Origin: Streptomyces aureocirculatus
GTDB taxonomy: Bacteria > Actinomycetota > Actinomycetes > Streptomycetales > Streptomycetaceae
NCBI RefSeq assembly: GCF_000720475.1
Contig: NZ_JOAP01000007.1
Location: 62,001 to 126,000 of the forward strand
Length of the DNA: 64,000 nt
Reading direction: 5' to 3'
Part shown: piece by piece, positions 51,725 through 61,348 of the stretch
Numbering within the stretch: position 1 is the first letter of the stretch
Layout of the letters: each line of letters opens with the position of its first letter
Program-made: the position numbers and the translations under genes
Notes under the pieces: model-generated
The model's database searches: none
What the model saw: only the letters and a program-made list of their open reading frames with translations
Told to the model about the DNA's origin: nothing

Positions 51725-51810
51725 ATCGATACGCCAGTGTACCGGTACGCGTCCGTATCGGTACGCTCTAGTATCGGTACACTGGCGTATCGGTACACTG
51801 GCGTATCGAT
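51725..51810. promoter_or_regulatory. Repeated operator array between TetR and PAP2 genes
   Basis: GTATCGGTACACTGGC occurs twice in exact tandem (51771-51786, 51787-51802) and continues into GTATCGAT. A partial copy, GTATCGGTAC, starts at 51755. An inverted copy, ATCGATACGCCAGTGTACCGGTAC read leftwards, covers 51725-51748. Every start codon on both sides lies within about 100 bp. Confidence 0.8.
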
Positions 51811-51906
51811 GTGTGGGAGCAGGGTCCCGCACCGCCCGACCACCGCACCGCACCACCACACACCGCACCGCACCACCACCCAGTCGTCACGCAAAGGGGC
51901 CGGCGG

Positions 51907-52752
51907 ATGGATTCCCGCACCGAGCCTGCGGAACAGGAGCCGGAGATAACCTCCGGACGACCGGACACCCCTGCCCGGCCACCGCTCGTACGCGAGCTGC
52001 TCCTCGTCGCCGGTCTCTTCCTGGTCTACAAATTCGGCCGGCAGCTCGCCAACGGCCACACCGGCGAGGCGTTCCGCAACGCACGGCGCATCTGGGACGC
52101 CGAGCGGTTCCTGCGCCTGCCGGGCGAGGGCTCCGTCCAGGACGCACTGCTCGGCGGCGACACCCTCGTACACATCGCGAACACCTACTACGCGACCGTG
52201 CACTTCCCGGCGACGCTGCTCTTCCTGGTGTGGCTGTATCTGCGCCGCCCCCGGCACTACGTCTGGGCGCGGCGGATCCTCGCCGTCCTCACCGCTGCCG
52301 CGCTCGCGCTGCACCTGGGCTTTCCGCTGGCGCCGCCGCGCATGCTGCCCGGGGCGCACCTGGTGGACACGGCCCAGGTGTACGGCCCTTCGGTGTACGC
52401 CGCCAAGCCCGCGACCGACACCATGGCCAACCAGTTCGCCGCCATGCCGTCGCTGCACTTCGGCTGGGCGCTGATGGTGGCCGTCGGTCTGATCGTCGCT
52501 ACCAGCTCCCGGTGGCGCTGGCTGTGGCTGCTGCATCCGCTGCTCACGCTGTTCGTGATCGTCGGCACCGCGAACCACTACTGGCTCGACGCCCTCGCGG
52601 CGGCCGCGCTGCTCGGCATCGCCCTTGCCGCACTCCGGCTGCCGCACCCGACCCGCTCCCGGATCGTCCGCCGCTCCACCCCGGGAGTTCCTGCTCGGGG
52701 AGCACCCACTGGCTCCTACGCGTCCGCCTCCGCCTCCGGAGCGTCCCGATGA
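51907..52752 (+). CDS. PAP2-superfamily membrane phosphatase (inositol-phosphorylceramide-synthase-like)
   Basis: 281 residues, five to six transmembrane segments (ELLLVAGLFLVYKFGRQLA, FPATLLFLVWLYL, RILAVLTAAALALHLGFPL, FGWALMVAVGLIVA, WLWLLHPLLTLFVIVGTANHYWLDAL). Catalytic motifs are AMPSLHFGWAL with the acid His and GTANHYWLDALAA with the second His and Asp; the first motif (LAPPRMLP) is the reduced form of the PF14378 group. Such enzymes exchange phosphate head groups of lipids. Overlaps the next gene (ATGA). Confidence 0.85.
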   Translation: MDSRTEPAEQEPEITSGRPDTPARPPLVRELLLVAGLFLVYKFGRQLANGHTGEAFRNARRIWDAERFLRLPGEGSVQDALLGGDTLVHIANTYYATVHFPATLLFLVWLYLRRPRHYVWARRILAVLTAAALALHLGFPLAPPRMLPGAHLVDTAQVYGPSVYAAKPATDTMANQFAAMPSLHFGWALMVAVGLIVATSSRWRWLWLLHPLLTLFVIVGTANHYWLDALAAAALLGIALAALRLPHPTRSRIVRRSTPGVPARGAPTGSYASASASGASR

Positions 52753-53762
52753 ACGGCCCGATGAACGGCCCGATGAGCGCCACCCTGCTCGCCGTCGCGC
52801 TCTCGCTGGTCTCCGCCGTCGCGTACGCCGCCGCGGCCGTGGCCCAGGAGCGGCTCGCCGCACGCATGACGGACGGCGGCGGCCAGGTGCGGCGGCTGTT
52901 CGGCAGCGGAGCGTGGTGGTCGGCGGTCGGGCTGAACGCGGCGGCGGCGCTCCTGCACGTGGCGGCGCTGAAGTTCGGGCCGCTCACGCTGGTGCAGCCG
53001 CTCGGCGCGCTCACCCTGGTCGCCGCCGTGCCCCTTGGCGCGCGCCTCGCCGGGCGGCGGGTCACAGGACTCGAGTGGCGCGGTACGGGGCTGACCCTGA
53101 TCGGGCTCGGCGCGCTGCTGCTCACCGCGTCGGGGCCGGAGCCCGACGACACGCTCTCGCTGCCGGAGGCGGTGACGGTCGCCGCCCTGACGATGACGGT
53201 CATCGGTCTGCTCTCGCGGCCCGGCACCCGCCCGGGCCTGCGGCACGCGACCGCGTCCGGATTCGCGTCGGGGGTGGCGTCCGCGCTCACCCAGACGGTG
53301 ACGGTCGCGGCGACGGACCGGTCGGGGCCCGTGCTGAGCGGGCAGGTCGTGGTGGTGGCGCTGCTCGTCGCCGCGCTCGCGGTGGGCGGCCTGCTGCTCT
53401 CGCAGACCGCGTACCGCGGTGGCCTCGGGGCACCCCTCGCGGTCGTGACGCTCGCCAACCCGCTGGCGGCGTCGGCGATCGGAGTGGCCCTGCTCGGTGA
53501 GCGGCTGCGCGGCGGCGTCGGCGGGGTGCTCCTCGCGATGGCGGGCGCGCTGATCGCCTCGTACGGGGTGGTGGTGCTCACGCGCTCGCCGCGGCAGGTC
53601 GTCGGCGAGGGCCCGGTCGACCCGGTCGAATCGCCCCCGCCGGGCCCCGCCCTCGCAGCCGAGCCCACGGCGTCGGTCCTCGACGCGGTGGAGGGCGGCT
53701 ATCTGCCCTCGATCCCCGTCCAGCCGGAACCGGCCACCGTCCTACGGGTCACACCCCACTAG
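52749..53762 (+). CDS. DMT-superfamily (EamA/NIPA-like) membrane protein
   Basis: 337 residues, nine to ten hydrophobic segments. The start is ambiguous: ATGAACGGCCCG is repeated so that ATGs fall at codons 1, 5 and 9. Features: ALSLVSAVAYAAAAVAQERLAA, LKFGPLTLVQPLGALTLVAAVPLGA, LANPLAASAIGVALLGERLRGG. The pattern is that of DMT exporters. The C-terminal 60 residues are cytosolic, Pro-rich. Coupled to the PAP2 gene and under the TetR operator array. Confidence 0.85.
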   Translation: MNGPMNGPMSATLLAVALSLVSAVAYAAAAVAQERLAARMTDGGGQVRRLFGSGAWWSAVGLNAAAALLHVAALKFGPLTLVQPLGALTLVAAVPLGARLAGRRVTGLEWRGTGLTLIGLGALLLTASGPEPDDTLSLPEAVTVAALTMTVIGLLSRPGTRPGLRHATASGFASGVASALTQTVTVAATDRSGPVLSGQVVVVALLVAALAVGGLLLSQTAYRGGLGAPLAVVTLANPLAASAIGVALLGERLRGGVGGVLLAMAGALIASYGVVVLTRSPRQVVGEGPVDPVESPPPGPALAAEPTASVLDAVEGGYLPSIPVQPEPATVLRVTPH

Positions 53763-53798
53763 ACCCTGTCGCGCGCTGCCGCCCCCGCACGGGAACAC

Positions 53799-53837
53799 CG
53801 CGCCCCGACGGCGGCCGCGAGGCCGCGTCGGGGCGCG
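53799..53837. terminator. Bidirectional terminator, DMT gene / scramblase-like gene
   Basis: Arms CGCGCCCCGACG and CGTCGGGGCGCG (12 bp) with an inner CGGCC/GGCCG pair after one bulged base and a GCGA tetraloop. Confidence 0.85.
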
Positions 53838-53884
53838 AGGTCATCGGCTCGGGCGGGGCGCGTTGTGTCGGCCCCGTCGGCCCG

Positions 53885-54700
53885 TCAGCCCAGACCGCGC
53901 GAGTCCTGCTTCAGGGCCGTGTCGACCGTCAGGGCCGTGGCCACGACCAGGCTCAGGAGCGGGTCGGGGAGCTGGAAGTGGATCTGCAGGACGTAGTTGT
54001 CCGCGGTCGTGAACATCGTCTTGGCGAGGCCTTCCCAGGTCTTCGTGATCCGGGCGACCTCGGTGTCCGTGTGGTCGACGATCGAGAAGTTCCAGGCGCG
54101 CCAGTTCTCCGCCTTGATCGCGCCGACCTGTACGCCGTCCGCGTTCATCGCGAAGTTGATCTTGCCGAAGACGTTCTGCTGGACGATCTCGCCCACGACC
54201 TGGCCGTCCGGGCGCTCCACGACGACCCGCGACTTCAGGAACTTGCGCGGCCGCGTCATGAGGAGCTGCGGCGTGCCGTGCGCGTCGCGGATCTCCAGCT
54301 TGTGCGTCATGAACTGGTCGACGCTGGCGACGAAGCGGGCGACCTTCTTGAGGGTGCTCTGGCCGACCTGGACGACCGAGCCGAGCTGGTTGCCCGACTG
54401 GTCCATGACGGAGTACTCGTTCGTCAGCTCGATCAGCTTGGCCTTCTGGTTCACCACCAGGACGGGCTCGCTGAACAGGCTCCCGCCGCCCTGGGCGGCG
54501 GGGGCGACGCCCGCCTGCTGCTGCACCTGGCGCTGGACCTTGGCCGGGTCGGCGGGCGGGGCCGCGGGGGCGGCCTGCGTGCCCTGCGGGGCCGCGTCGG
54601 TGTGGTCCGTCCACTGGGTGCCGTCCCACCAGCGGAGGAGCTGGGTGGCGCCCTGAGGGTCCGGGTACCAGCCAGCCGGAGTGTTCGATTGCGTGGTCAC
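53885..54700 (-). CDS. DUF2510 - phospholipid scramblase/LURP-one-related protein
   Basis: 271 residues from GTG at 54700. N-terminal DUF2510 (PAGWYPDPQGATQLLRWWDGTQWTDHT), then an Ala/Pro/Gln linker, then a tubby-like beta-barrel from about residue 73: SLFSEPVLVVNQKAKLIELTNEYSVMDQSGNQLGSVVQVGQS, VEIRD-like LEIRDAHGTPQLLMTRP, VGEIVQQNVFGKINFAMNADG and VARITKTWEGLAKTMFTTADNYV. Tubby-like/scramblase family; in bacteria its role is unknown. Convergent with the DMT gene. Confidence 0.85.
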   Translation of the reverse strand: MTTQSNTPAGWYPDPQGATQLLRWWDGTQWTDHTDAAPQGTQAAPAAPPADPAKVQRQVQQQAGVAPAAQGGGSLFSEPVLVVNQKAKLIELTNEYSVMDQSGNQLGSVVQVGQSTLKKVARFVASVDQFMTHKLEIRDAHGTPQLLMTRPRKFLKSRVVVERPDGQVVGEIVQQNVFGKINFAMNADGVQVGAIKAENWRAWNFSIVDHTDTEVARITKTWEGLAKTMFTTADNYVLQIHFQLPDPLLSLVVATALTVDTALKQDSRGLG

Positions 54701-54773
54701 CGGGGCACACTACCCCGAACGCCCCCGAGTCCGACCAGCCCCCGGAGCACACTTTCCGCAGGCCGGGCCATGT

Positions 54774-57257
54774 TCACGACGGTACCGGACCCCTCCGGTA
54801 TCGCTCGAACCGCACCTCCACCGTGAGCCCCTCCGAACCCTGGGCCGCACCCTCGGCAGAACGCCCGCTCTCCTCCAGCGCCACCTCCCCGATGCGCCCC
54901 GCGGCCCGCACGTCCGCCGCCACGAGGGCGAAGCGGTCGAGCGCGGCGCGCGGCCCGCGCACCACGACCGTGCCGACCTCGGCCCGCATCGAGAGCCGGG
55001 CGAGGGACTTGGCCTTGCGCACCCCGGCGATGACCTCGGCCGCGGCGGCGAGGACACGTCCGTCCACGGCGCCGCGCTCCCGGTCGGCGGCAGCACCGGC
55101 CCCGTCACCCGCACCCGCATCCGCACCGGCACCCGCACCCGCACCCGCACCCGCACCCGCACCGGCGAGTGACCGCAGCCGCTCCGCCGACGGCCACGCG
55201 GCGCGGTGCACCGACCCGGGCGCGTACCAGGACCACACCTCCTCGGTGGCGAAGGGCAGGAACGGCGCGAACAGCCGCAGGGCGGTGTCCAGGGCGACGC
55301 GCAGGGTCACGCGCGCGGAGTCACGGGCGGCCGCGCCGCCGTGGTCGCCGTACGCGCGGGACTTGACCAGTTCCACGTAGTCGTCGCAGAAGCGCCAGAA
55401 GAACGCTTCCGCGCACTCCAGGGCGCGGGTGTGGTCGAAGTCGTCGAAGGCGGCCGTGGCCTCCTCGACTGCGGCCGCGAGGCCGACGAGCAGCGCCCGG
55501 TCCAACGGCTCGGTGACGGCCCCGGCCGCACGCGCGTCGCCCGCCGTCTCGAAGCCGAGCACGAACTTCCCCACGTTCAGGAGCTTCGTCGCCAGGCGTC
55601 GGCCGATCTTCATCTGGCCGGTGTCGAAGGCGGTGTCGGTGCCGGGGCGGCCGCTCGCCGCCCAGTAACGCACCGCGTCCGAGCCGTGTTGGCGCAGCAG
55701 TTCGGCGGGGGTGACGGCGTTGCCCTTCGACTTCGACATCTTCTTGCGGTCGGGGTCGAGGATCCACCCGGAGATCGCCGTGTGGCGCCAGGGCAGCGTG
55801 CCGTGCCCGGCGTGCGCGCGCAGGACCGTCGCGAACAGCCAGGTGCGGATGATCTCGTGGGCCTGGGGGCGCAGGTCCATCGGGAAGACCTTCGCGAACA
55901 GGTCGGGGACGGTGAGCTGCCGCCCGGCGATCTGCGGGGTGAGCGACGACGTCGCCCAGGTGTCCATGACGTCGGGGTCGCCGGTGAAACCGTGCGGCCT
56001 GCCTCGCTGGGACTCCTCGTACCCGGGTGGTGTCTCGGCGCTCGGGTCCACCGGCAGCGCCGCCGCGTCCGGCACGATCGGGCGGTCGTGGTCGGGCGTG
56101 CCGTCGCCGTCCAGCGGGTACCACAGCGGGACGGGGACGCCGAAGAAGCGCTGGCGGCTGATCAGCCAGTCGCCGTTGAGTCCGCCCACCCAGTTGTCGT
56201 AGCGGACCCGCATGTGCGGCGGATGCCAGTTCAACTCCGCGCCGCGAGCCAGGAGTTCGCCGCGCAGCTTCTCGTCGCGGCCGCCATTGCGCACGTACCA
56301 CTGGCGGGTGGTGACGATCTCCAGGGGCTTGTCGCCCTTCTCGAAGAACTTCACGGCGTGGGTGCAGGGGCGCGGCTCGCCGTGCAGGTCACCGGCGGCG
56401 CGCAGCAGGGCGACGACTCGTTCGCGGGCGGTGTGCGCGGTGGCGCCCGCGAGTTCCGCGTACGCGGCCACCGCGGCCGGTGCCTCGACGCCGCTCGGGG
56501 GCCGCGCGAGGAAGCGGCCGTCCCAGCCGAGCACGGGACGGGTCGCGAGCCGCAGCTCGCGCCACCAGGTGACGTCGGTGGTGTCGCCGAACGTACAGAC
56601 CATCGCGATGCCCGTGCCCTTGTCGGGCGCCGCCGCACGGTGGGCGACGACGGGGACCTCGACGTCGAAGAGCGGGGAGCGGACGGTCCTGCCGACGAGG
56701 CCGCGGTGGCGGTCGTCGTCGGGGTGCGTGACGAGGGCGACGCACGCGGGCAGCAGTTCGGGGCGGGTGGTGTCGATCAGGACGGTGCGGCCGTCCGGGC
56801 CGTGGAAGCCGAGGCGGTGGTAGGCGGCGGGCCGCTCCCGGTCCTCCAGCTCGGCCTGGGCGACCGCCGTGCGGAACGTGACGTCCCAGAGGGTCGGCGC
56901 CTCGGCGGCATAGGCGTCACCACGGGCCAGGTCGGCCAGGAACGCCCGCTGGGAGATGGCACGCGCCTCGGTGCCGATGGTGCGGTACGTGCGCGACCAG
57001 TCGACGGACAGGCCGAGGCGCCGCCACAGGTCCTCGAAGGCCTTCTCGTCCTCGGCGGTCAGGCGCTCGCACAGCTCGATGAAGTTCCGCCGTGAGACGG
57101 CCTGCTGCTGCTTGCCGGGCCGTTCGGGCGGGGAGAAGTGCGGGTCGTGGGGCAGGGCGGGGTCGCAGCGGACTCCGTAGTGGTGCTGGACGCGGCGCTC
57201 GGTGGGCAGACCGTTGTCGTCCCAGCCCATCGGATAGAAGACGTTCTTGCCGCGCAT
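54774..57257 (-). CDS. valS: Valine-tRNA ligase paralogue, 5' truncated (possible pseudogene)
   Basis: 827 residues if started at the first in-frame start codon, ATG at 57257 ([23 protein letters not shown]). The remainder is a good ValRS: CP1 editing domain ([37 protein letters not shown]), [44 protein letters not shown] and the anticodon-binding domain. The class I signature [16 protein letters not shown] lies in the same open frame upstream of 57257, preceded by [11 protein letters not shown], but there is no ATG, GTG or TTG for it: homology breaks off 20 bp after the phospholipase terminator. Without HVGH it cannot charge tRNA. An Ala-Gly/Asp run (about 700-715) comes from a hexanucleotide repeat. 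Confidence 0.75.
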   Translation of the reverse strand: MRGKNVFYPMGWDDNGLPTERRVQHHYGVRCDPALPHDPHFSPPERPGKQQQAVSRRNFIELCERLTAEDEKAFEDLWRRLGLSVDWSRTYRTIGTEARAISQRAFLADLARGDAYAAEAPTLWDVTFRTAVAQAELEDRERPAAYHRLGFHGPDGRTVLIDTTRPELLPACVALVTHPDDDRHRGLVGRTVRSPLFDVEVPVVAHRAAAPDKGTGIAMVCTFGDTTDVTWWRELRLATRPVLGWDGRFLARPPSGVEAPAAVAAYAELAGATAHTARERVVALLRAAGDLHGEPRPCTHAVKFFEKGDKPLEIVTTRQWYVRNGGRDEKLRGELLARGAELNWHPPHMRVRYDNWVGGLNGDWLISRQRFFGVPVPLWYPLDGDGTPDHDRPIVPDAAALPVDPSAETPPGYEESQRGRPHGFTGDPDVMDTWATSSLTPQIAGRQLTVPDLFAKVFPMDLRPQAHEIIRTWLFATVLRAHAGHGTLPWRHTAISGWILDPDRKKMSKSKGNAVTPAELLRQHGSDAVRYWAASGRPGTDTAFDTGQMKIGRRLATKLLNVGKFVLGFETAGDARAAGAVTEPLDRALLVGLAAAVEEATAAFDDFDHTRALECAEAFFWRFCDDYVELVKSRAYGDHGGAAARDSARVTLRVALDTALRLFAPFLPFATEEVWSWYAPGSVHRAAWPSAERLRSLAGAGAGAGAGAGAGADAGAGDGAGAAADRERGAVDGRVLAAAAEVIAGVRKAKSLARLSMRAEVGTVVVRGPRAALDRFALVAADVRAAGRIGEVALEESGRSAEGAAQGSEGLTVEVRFERYRRGPVPS
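55100..55165 (-). repeat. Hexanucleotide microsatellite in the ValRS-like gene
   Basis: Repeated CCGCAC/CCGGCA steps, about eleven, encode alternating Ala-Gly between the catalytic half and the C-terminal arm. Frame is kept. Confidence 0.75.
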
Positions 57258-57382
57258 CCGGTGGTAGCGGGCGACGGTGTCGGTGTGCGTGTACGAGAAG
57301 ACGTGCCCGACGTGCAGCGAACCGCTGACGGTCGGGGGCGGGGCGTCGACGGAGAAGACGTCGCCGCGTTCACCTGGATTTC

Positions 57383-57423
57383 CGCGTGCTCCCGCCCCGT
57401 CGGCAACCGGGCGGGAGCACGCG
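57383..57423. terminator. Strong terminator of the phospholipase C gene
   Basis: Perfect 15-bp stem (57383-57397 with 57409-57423) and an 11-nt loop, starting 10 bp past the phospholipase stop. It stands directly before the broken ValRS reading frame. Confidence 0.85.
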
Positions 57424-57433
57424 CGGACACGCC

Positions 57434-59494
57434 TCAGGCGGTGGCGAGTGCCGGGTCGCTGACGCCCGCCTGCCCGGTCTCCACGTGTCCGGCCAGGCGC
57501 CGCAGGAAGCCGGGCTCGGTGTCGGACACCACGGTCAGGTCGTACCAGCGCTTGACGGCCCGCAGGTCCACCGTGTGCTGAACGGTCGCGCCCGGCTTGA
57601 CCTTGAAGGTCTCCTTGTGGCCGCCGTAGGCGTTCGTGACCGTGAGGTGGCAGTCCGCGGAGCCCGCGTTGGTCAGGGTCAGCGTGATGTTCCCGGTCGC
57701 CCTGTCGTGGCGGGCGGTGACCTCGGGTCCCGCCTTCCTGCCCGGGTTCCTGAAGGTGCGCAGGAAGCCGTTCGGGCCGAAGACGGTCAGGTCGTGGCTG
57801 CCCCCGGAGTAGGCGGAGTTCCAGGTGTCGGAGAGCGTCCTGCCCGCCTCGGCGGTGTACGTCCAGGGGCCGTCACCGCGGTTGCCGGAGCGTACGTGGA
57901 AGCAGGCGCCCGCGGCGTCGCCGCCGCCGAAGGTGAGCTTGAGTCTGCCGTCCGCGGGTGTCGCGTGGCCGTCCACCACGGGGGCGTAGGGCAGCGGCCG
58001 GGTGCGCCGGGTGCCGCGTTCCTGGCGGGGCAGGGCGGGGCTCGCCGGTGCCTTCGGGTAGTAGTCGGGGTGGCGCTCCTGGTCCGGCGGCTCGTACCCG
58101 GCGGTGTCGGGCAGTTCGGCCGGGTGGGTGTCCTTGCCGCTGAAGTCGAAAGCCTCCGTCAGATCGCCGCAGACCGCGCGCCGCCACGGCGAGATGTTCG
58201 GCTCGTGCACGCCGAAGCGCTTCTCCATGAACCGGATGATCGAGGTGTGGTCGAACACCCGGGAGCACACGAACCCGCCGGTGCTCCAGGGCGAGACGAC
58301 CAGCATCGGCACGCGCTGGCCGAGCCCGTAGTGCCCGGCCGCGTACTGGGCGTTGCCCGGGAAGTGGTCGAGGGCGGTGGCGACCGTGGACAGGCCCTGG
58401 TTCGCGGAGGACGGGACGTAGGGCGGCACTACGTGGTCGAAGTAGCCGTCGTTCTCGTCATAGGTGATGAAGAGCGCCGTCCTGCCCCACACCTCCGGGT
58501 TGGAGGTCAGCGCGTCCAGGACCTGGGCGATGTACCAGGCGCCGTAGTTGACGGGCCAGTTGGGGTGCTCGCAGAAGGCCTCCGGTGCGGCGATCCAGGA
58601 GATCTGCGGCAGCTTGTCCGCCTTGACGTCGGCCTTCAGCCGGTCGAAGTACCCGTCGCCCGCCTTGACGTTCGTGCCGGTGCGGGCCTTGTCGTACAGC
58701 GGGTCGCCGGGCTCGGCTTCGCGGAAGGTGTTGAAGTACAGCAGGGAGTTGTCGCCGTAGTTGCCGCGGTAGGGAGCGTGCTCCAGCCAGCCCCAGCGGC
58801 CCGCGGCGTCCAGGCCGTCGCCGATGTCCTGGTACACCTTCCAGGAGATCCCGGCCTTCTCCAGGCGTTCGGCGTACGTGGTCCAGCCGTAGCCCGCTTC
58901 CTGGTTGCCGAGTACCGGGCCGCCGCCCTTGCCGTCGTTGCCGACGTGACCGGTGAGCATGTAGTAGCGGTTGGGGTCGGTGGCCCCCATGAACGAACAG
59001 TGGTAGGCGTCGCAGACGGTGAAGGCGTCGGCGAGCGCGTAGTGGAAGGGGATGTCACCGCGCTTCAGATACGCCATCGTCCGCTCGGACTTCGCGGGGA
59101 TCCACTGGTCGTACGCCCCGTTGTTGAAGGCCTTGTGACCGCCGGCCCAGTCGTGGTCGAGGCCCGCGATGAACTGCATGCCCAGATTGTCCTTGTCCGG
59201 GTGGAACGGCAGGACTTCCTTGCCGCCGCCTCGCTGGTGCCACACCGGCTTGCCGCTGGGGAGGGTGACGGGGCGCGGGTCCCCGAAGCCGCGCACGCCC
59301 TTCATGGTCCCGAAGTAGTGGTCGAAGGAGCGGTTCTCCTGCATCAGGACCACGATGTGCTCGACGTCCTGGAGGGAGCCGGTGAGCCGCCGGGCGGGCA
59401 GTGACGCGGCGCGGCTGATGCTCTGGGAGAGCGTCGAGAACGCGGCCGTGCCACCGGCCAGTTGCATGAAGCGGCGCCGGTTGAGTTCAGGCAT
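57434..59494 (-). CDS. Phosphocholine-specific phospholipase C, Tat-exported
   Basis: 686 residues from the ATG at 59494. Tat signal [22 protein letters not shown]. Phosphoesterase domain: [29 protein letters not shown] with the nucleophile/metal region, [44 protein letters not shown], and [13 protein letters not shown]. The C-terminus carries two DUF756 (phospholipase C C-terminal) modules. Cleaves phosphatidylcholine outside the cell; homologues in other bacteria respond to phosphate starvation. A 14-bp duplicated CGTGATGTGGGGGG lies upstream (59511-59538) in a 273-bp gap that otherwise holds only promoter sequence. Confidence 0.92.
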   Translation of the reverse strand: MPELNRRRFMQLAGGTAAFSTLSQSISRAASLPARRLTGSLQDVEHIVVLMQENRSFDHYFGTMKGVRGFGDPRPVTLPSGKPVWHQRGGGKEVLPFHPDKDNLGMQFIAGLDHDWAGGHKAFNNGAYDQWIPAKSERTMAYLKRGDIPFHYALADAFTVCDAYHCSFMGATDPNRYYMLTGHVGNDGKGGGPVLGNQEAGYGWTTYAERLEKAGISWKVYQDIGDGLDAAGRWGWLEHAPYRGNYGDNSLLYFNTFREAEPGDPLYDKARTGTNVKAGDGYFDRLKADVKADKLPQISWIAAPEAFCEHPNWPVNYGAWYIAQVLDALTSNPEVWGRTALFITYDENDGYFDHVVPPYVPSSANQGLSTVATALDHFPGNAQYAAGHYGLGQRVPMLVVSPWSTGGFVCSRVFDHTSIIRFMEKRFGVHEPNISPWRRAVCGDLTEAFDFSGKDTHPAELPDTAGYEPPDQERHPDYYPKAPASPALPRQERGTRRTRPLPYAPVVDGHATPADGRLKLTFGGGDAAGACFHVRSGNRGDGPWTYTAEAGRTLSDTWNSAYSGGSHDLTVFGPNGFLRTFRNPGRKAGPEVTARHDRATGNITLTLTNAGSADCHLTVTNAYGGHKETFKVKPGATVQHTVDLRAVKRWYDLTVVSDTEPGFLRRLAGHVETGQAGVSDPALATA

Positions 59495-59767
59495 GGGGTT
59501 GTGACCTCGCGTGATGTGGGGGGACGTGATGTGGGGGGATACGAGCGGGGGAAGTGTGTCAAGGGGAGCCAGGATTACGGAAGAGGCAGGCCGTTTCGTG
59601 TCGGCGGAGTGACGGCGGGGACAACCGCGCGTGGTGTCGTCGCGGGTTGGTGACATCTCTTCCGGGGCGGAATGCGGGAGAGGTGCGGGGCCTTGTGATC
59701 ATTGAGTACGGCCGGTCCCCGCGGGGTGCCGGACCACGGTCGAGAGCGCGAGCGGAGCGAGGGACAC

Positions 59768-60688
59768 ATGGCCAAGGCGTACGTCTTCACCCGGCACGGC
59801 GGCCCCGAGGTGGAGGCCCTGATCGACCGGGAGCCGCCCGAGCCCGGGCCGGGGCAGCTCCTGATCGAGGTGCGCGCGGCGGGCGTCAACCCCGTCGACT
59901 TCAAGCTCCGCGGCGGCTACCGCAGGCCGGGCCAGGCCCCCGCCGAGCTGCCCGAGGTCCTTGGGAGCGAGGCCGCGGGCGTGGTGGTACGGACCGGCCC
60001 CGGCGTCGAGGGGTTCGCCGTCGGTGACGCGGTGTTCGGGTCCACGCTGACCGGCGGCTACGCCGAGTACACCCTGCTGCCGGTGTCGGTGGCCGCCCAC
60101 AAGCCGGGGCGCCTGACGTTCGCCGAGGCGGCGACGCTGCCGGTCGCCGCGGCCACCGCCTATGACGGGGTGCGTCAGCTCGCACTGCCCGCCGGGGCGA
60201 CCCTGCTGGTCACGGGCGCCGGTGGGGGTGTGGGCAGCACCGCGGTGCGGCTCGCGCGGCAGCAGGGGCTGCGGGTGGTGGGCACAGCGAGCGAGGGCAA
60301 GAAGGACGTCGTCGAGTCGCTCGGCGCCGTCCATGTGGCGTCGGGGCCAGGCCTGGTGGAACGCGTCCGGGCGGTGGCCCCCGACGGCGTCGACGGCGTC
60401 TTCGACCTCGTCGGCGGGGAGCCCCTGCGAGCCGTCGCCGAGCTGGTCGCCGACCGCACCAAGCTGGTCACGGCGGGCGGCAAGCAGATCGTGGGCGAGC
60501 TCGGCGGCTCCCCGGTGGCACGGGCACGCGACGCGGCCACCCTGACCGCGGTGGCCGCGCTCGCCGCGCGGGGCGTGCTCCGGCCCCACATCACGGCGAC
60601 GTTCCCACTGGCACGGGCGGGCGAGGCGCTGCGCACCGTCGAGGCGGGCCACGCACACGGCAAGGTCGTGATCGAGGTGAAGGCGTGA
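59768..60688 (+). CDS. NADP-dependent zinc-binding-type alcohol dehydrogenase / quinone oxidoreductase family protein
   Basis: 306 residues. Medium-chain dehydrogenase without catalytic zinc: YVFTRHGGPEVEALID, EVRAAGVNPVDFKLRGG, LGSEAAGVV, then Rossmann LLVTGAGGGVGSTAVRLARQQGLRVVGTAS and DGVFDLVGGEPL. Reduces quinones or enones with NADPH. The ATG at 59768 follows GGAGCGAGGGACAC. Stands alone. Confidence 0.9.
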   Translation: MAKAYVFTRHGGPEVEALIDREPPEPGPGQLLIEVRAAGVNPVDFKLRGGYRRPGQAPAELPEVLGSEAAGVVVRTGPGVEGFAVGDAVFGSTLTGGYAEYTLLPVSVAAHKPGRLTFAEAATLPVAAATAYDGVRQLALPAGATLLVTGAGGGVGSTAVRLARQQGLRVVGTASEGKKDVVESLGAVHVASGPGLVERVRAVAPDGVDGVFDLVGGEPLRAVAELVADRTKLVTAGGKQIVGELGGSPVARARDAATLTAVAALAARGVLRPHITATFPLARAGEALRTVEAGHAHGKVVIEVKA

Positions 60689-60785
60689 CCGCCCGTACGG
60701 TACGAGCCCGCCGCGCAGCACGCTCAGGGCCCTGACCGGGAAAAATGACAGGACGCCCGGCAGGACTCATTGCTACTTTCCGGAC

Positions 60786-61289
60786 ATGCGTGCCCTCGGT
60801 GAAAAAGAGATCCGTGCCTCGTTCGTGAACTGCTCCAAGGGCGAGGCCAAACGACTGACCCTGCCCATGGGCTTCGCCGGGACGCCCTGGTCCGACCTGG
60901 ACTTCCTCGGCTGGCGCGACCCCAAGGCCCCGGACCGCGGCTATGTGGTGGCGGAGCGGGACGACGCGCTCGTCGGCATCGCCCTGCGCGCCTCCACCGG
61001 GGCCCGGCGCTCCCTGCTGAAGTCCAGCATCTGCTCGGTGTGCGTGACGCCGCAAGCCGGTTCGGGCATCGCCCTGCTCGTCGCGCCCCGCGCGGGCGAA
61101 GCGGGGCGGCAGGGCAACTCGGTCGGCCTGTACATCTGCGCTGACCTCGCCTGTTCTCTCTACGTACGCGGCAAGAAGCAGTCGGCGCTGACCCGCCGCC
61201 TGGAGGAGAGCCTCACCCCGCAGGAGCAGAACGAACGGACGATGCGCAACCTGCACGGCTTCCTGGACCAGGTCCTGTCACGCACCTGA
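60786..61289 (+). CDS. FBP domain protein with C-terminal treble-clef zinc finger (EF-G-binding type)
   Basis: 167 residues. The C-terminal domain of the FBP/FusB group: LGWRDPKAPDRGYVV, then Cys pair SSICSVCVTPQAGSG, and LYICADLACSLYVRGK with the second Cys pair, followed by a helical tail with QNERTMRNLHGFLDQVL. FusB-like proteins bind EF-G and free stalled ribosomes from fusidic acid; the N-terminal part is short here. Actinobacterial members have no proven role. The tail is duplicated just after the stop (see findings). Confidence 0.85.
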   Translation: MRALGEKEIRASFVNCSKGEAKRLTLPMGFAGTPWSDLDFLGWRDPKAPDRGYVVAERDDALVGIALRASTGARRSLLKSSICSVCVTPQAGSGIALLVAPRAGEAGRQGNSVGLYICADLACSLYVRGKKQSALTRRLEESLTPQEQNERTMRNLHGFLDQVLSRT

Positions 61290-61348
61290 GAGCCGCGGCG
61301 GGCGCGCCCTGCTCACGCACCTGGGAGCCGCGGCGTGCGCCCCGTCGC

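Noticed and set aside
59702..59767. Longer N-terminus for the quinone reductase from 59702
   Set aside because: Family homology begins at MAKAYVFTRHGG, and a ribosome-binding site precedes the ATG at 59768.
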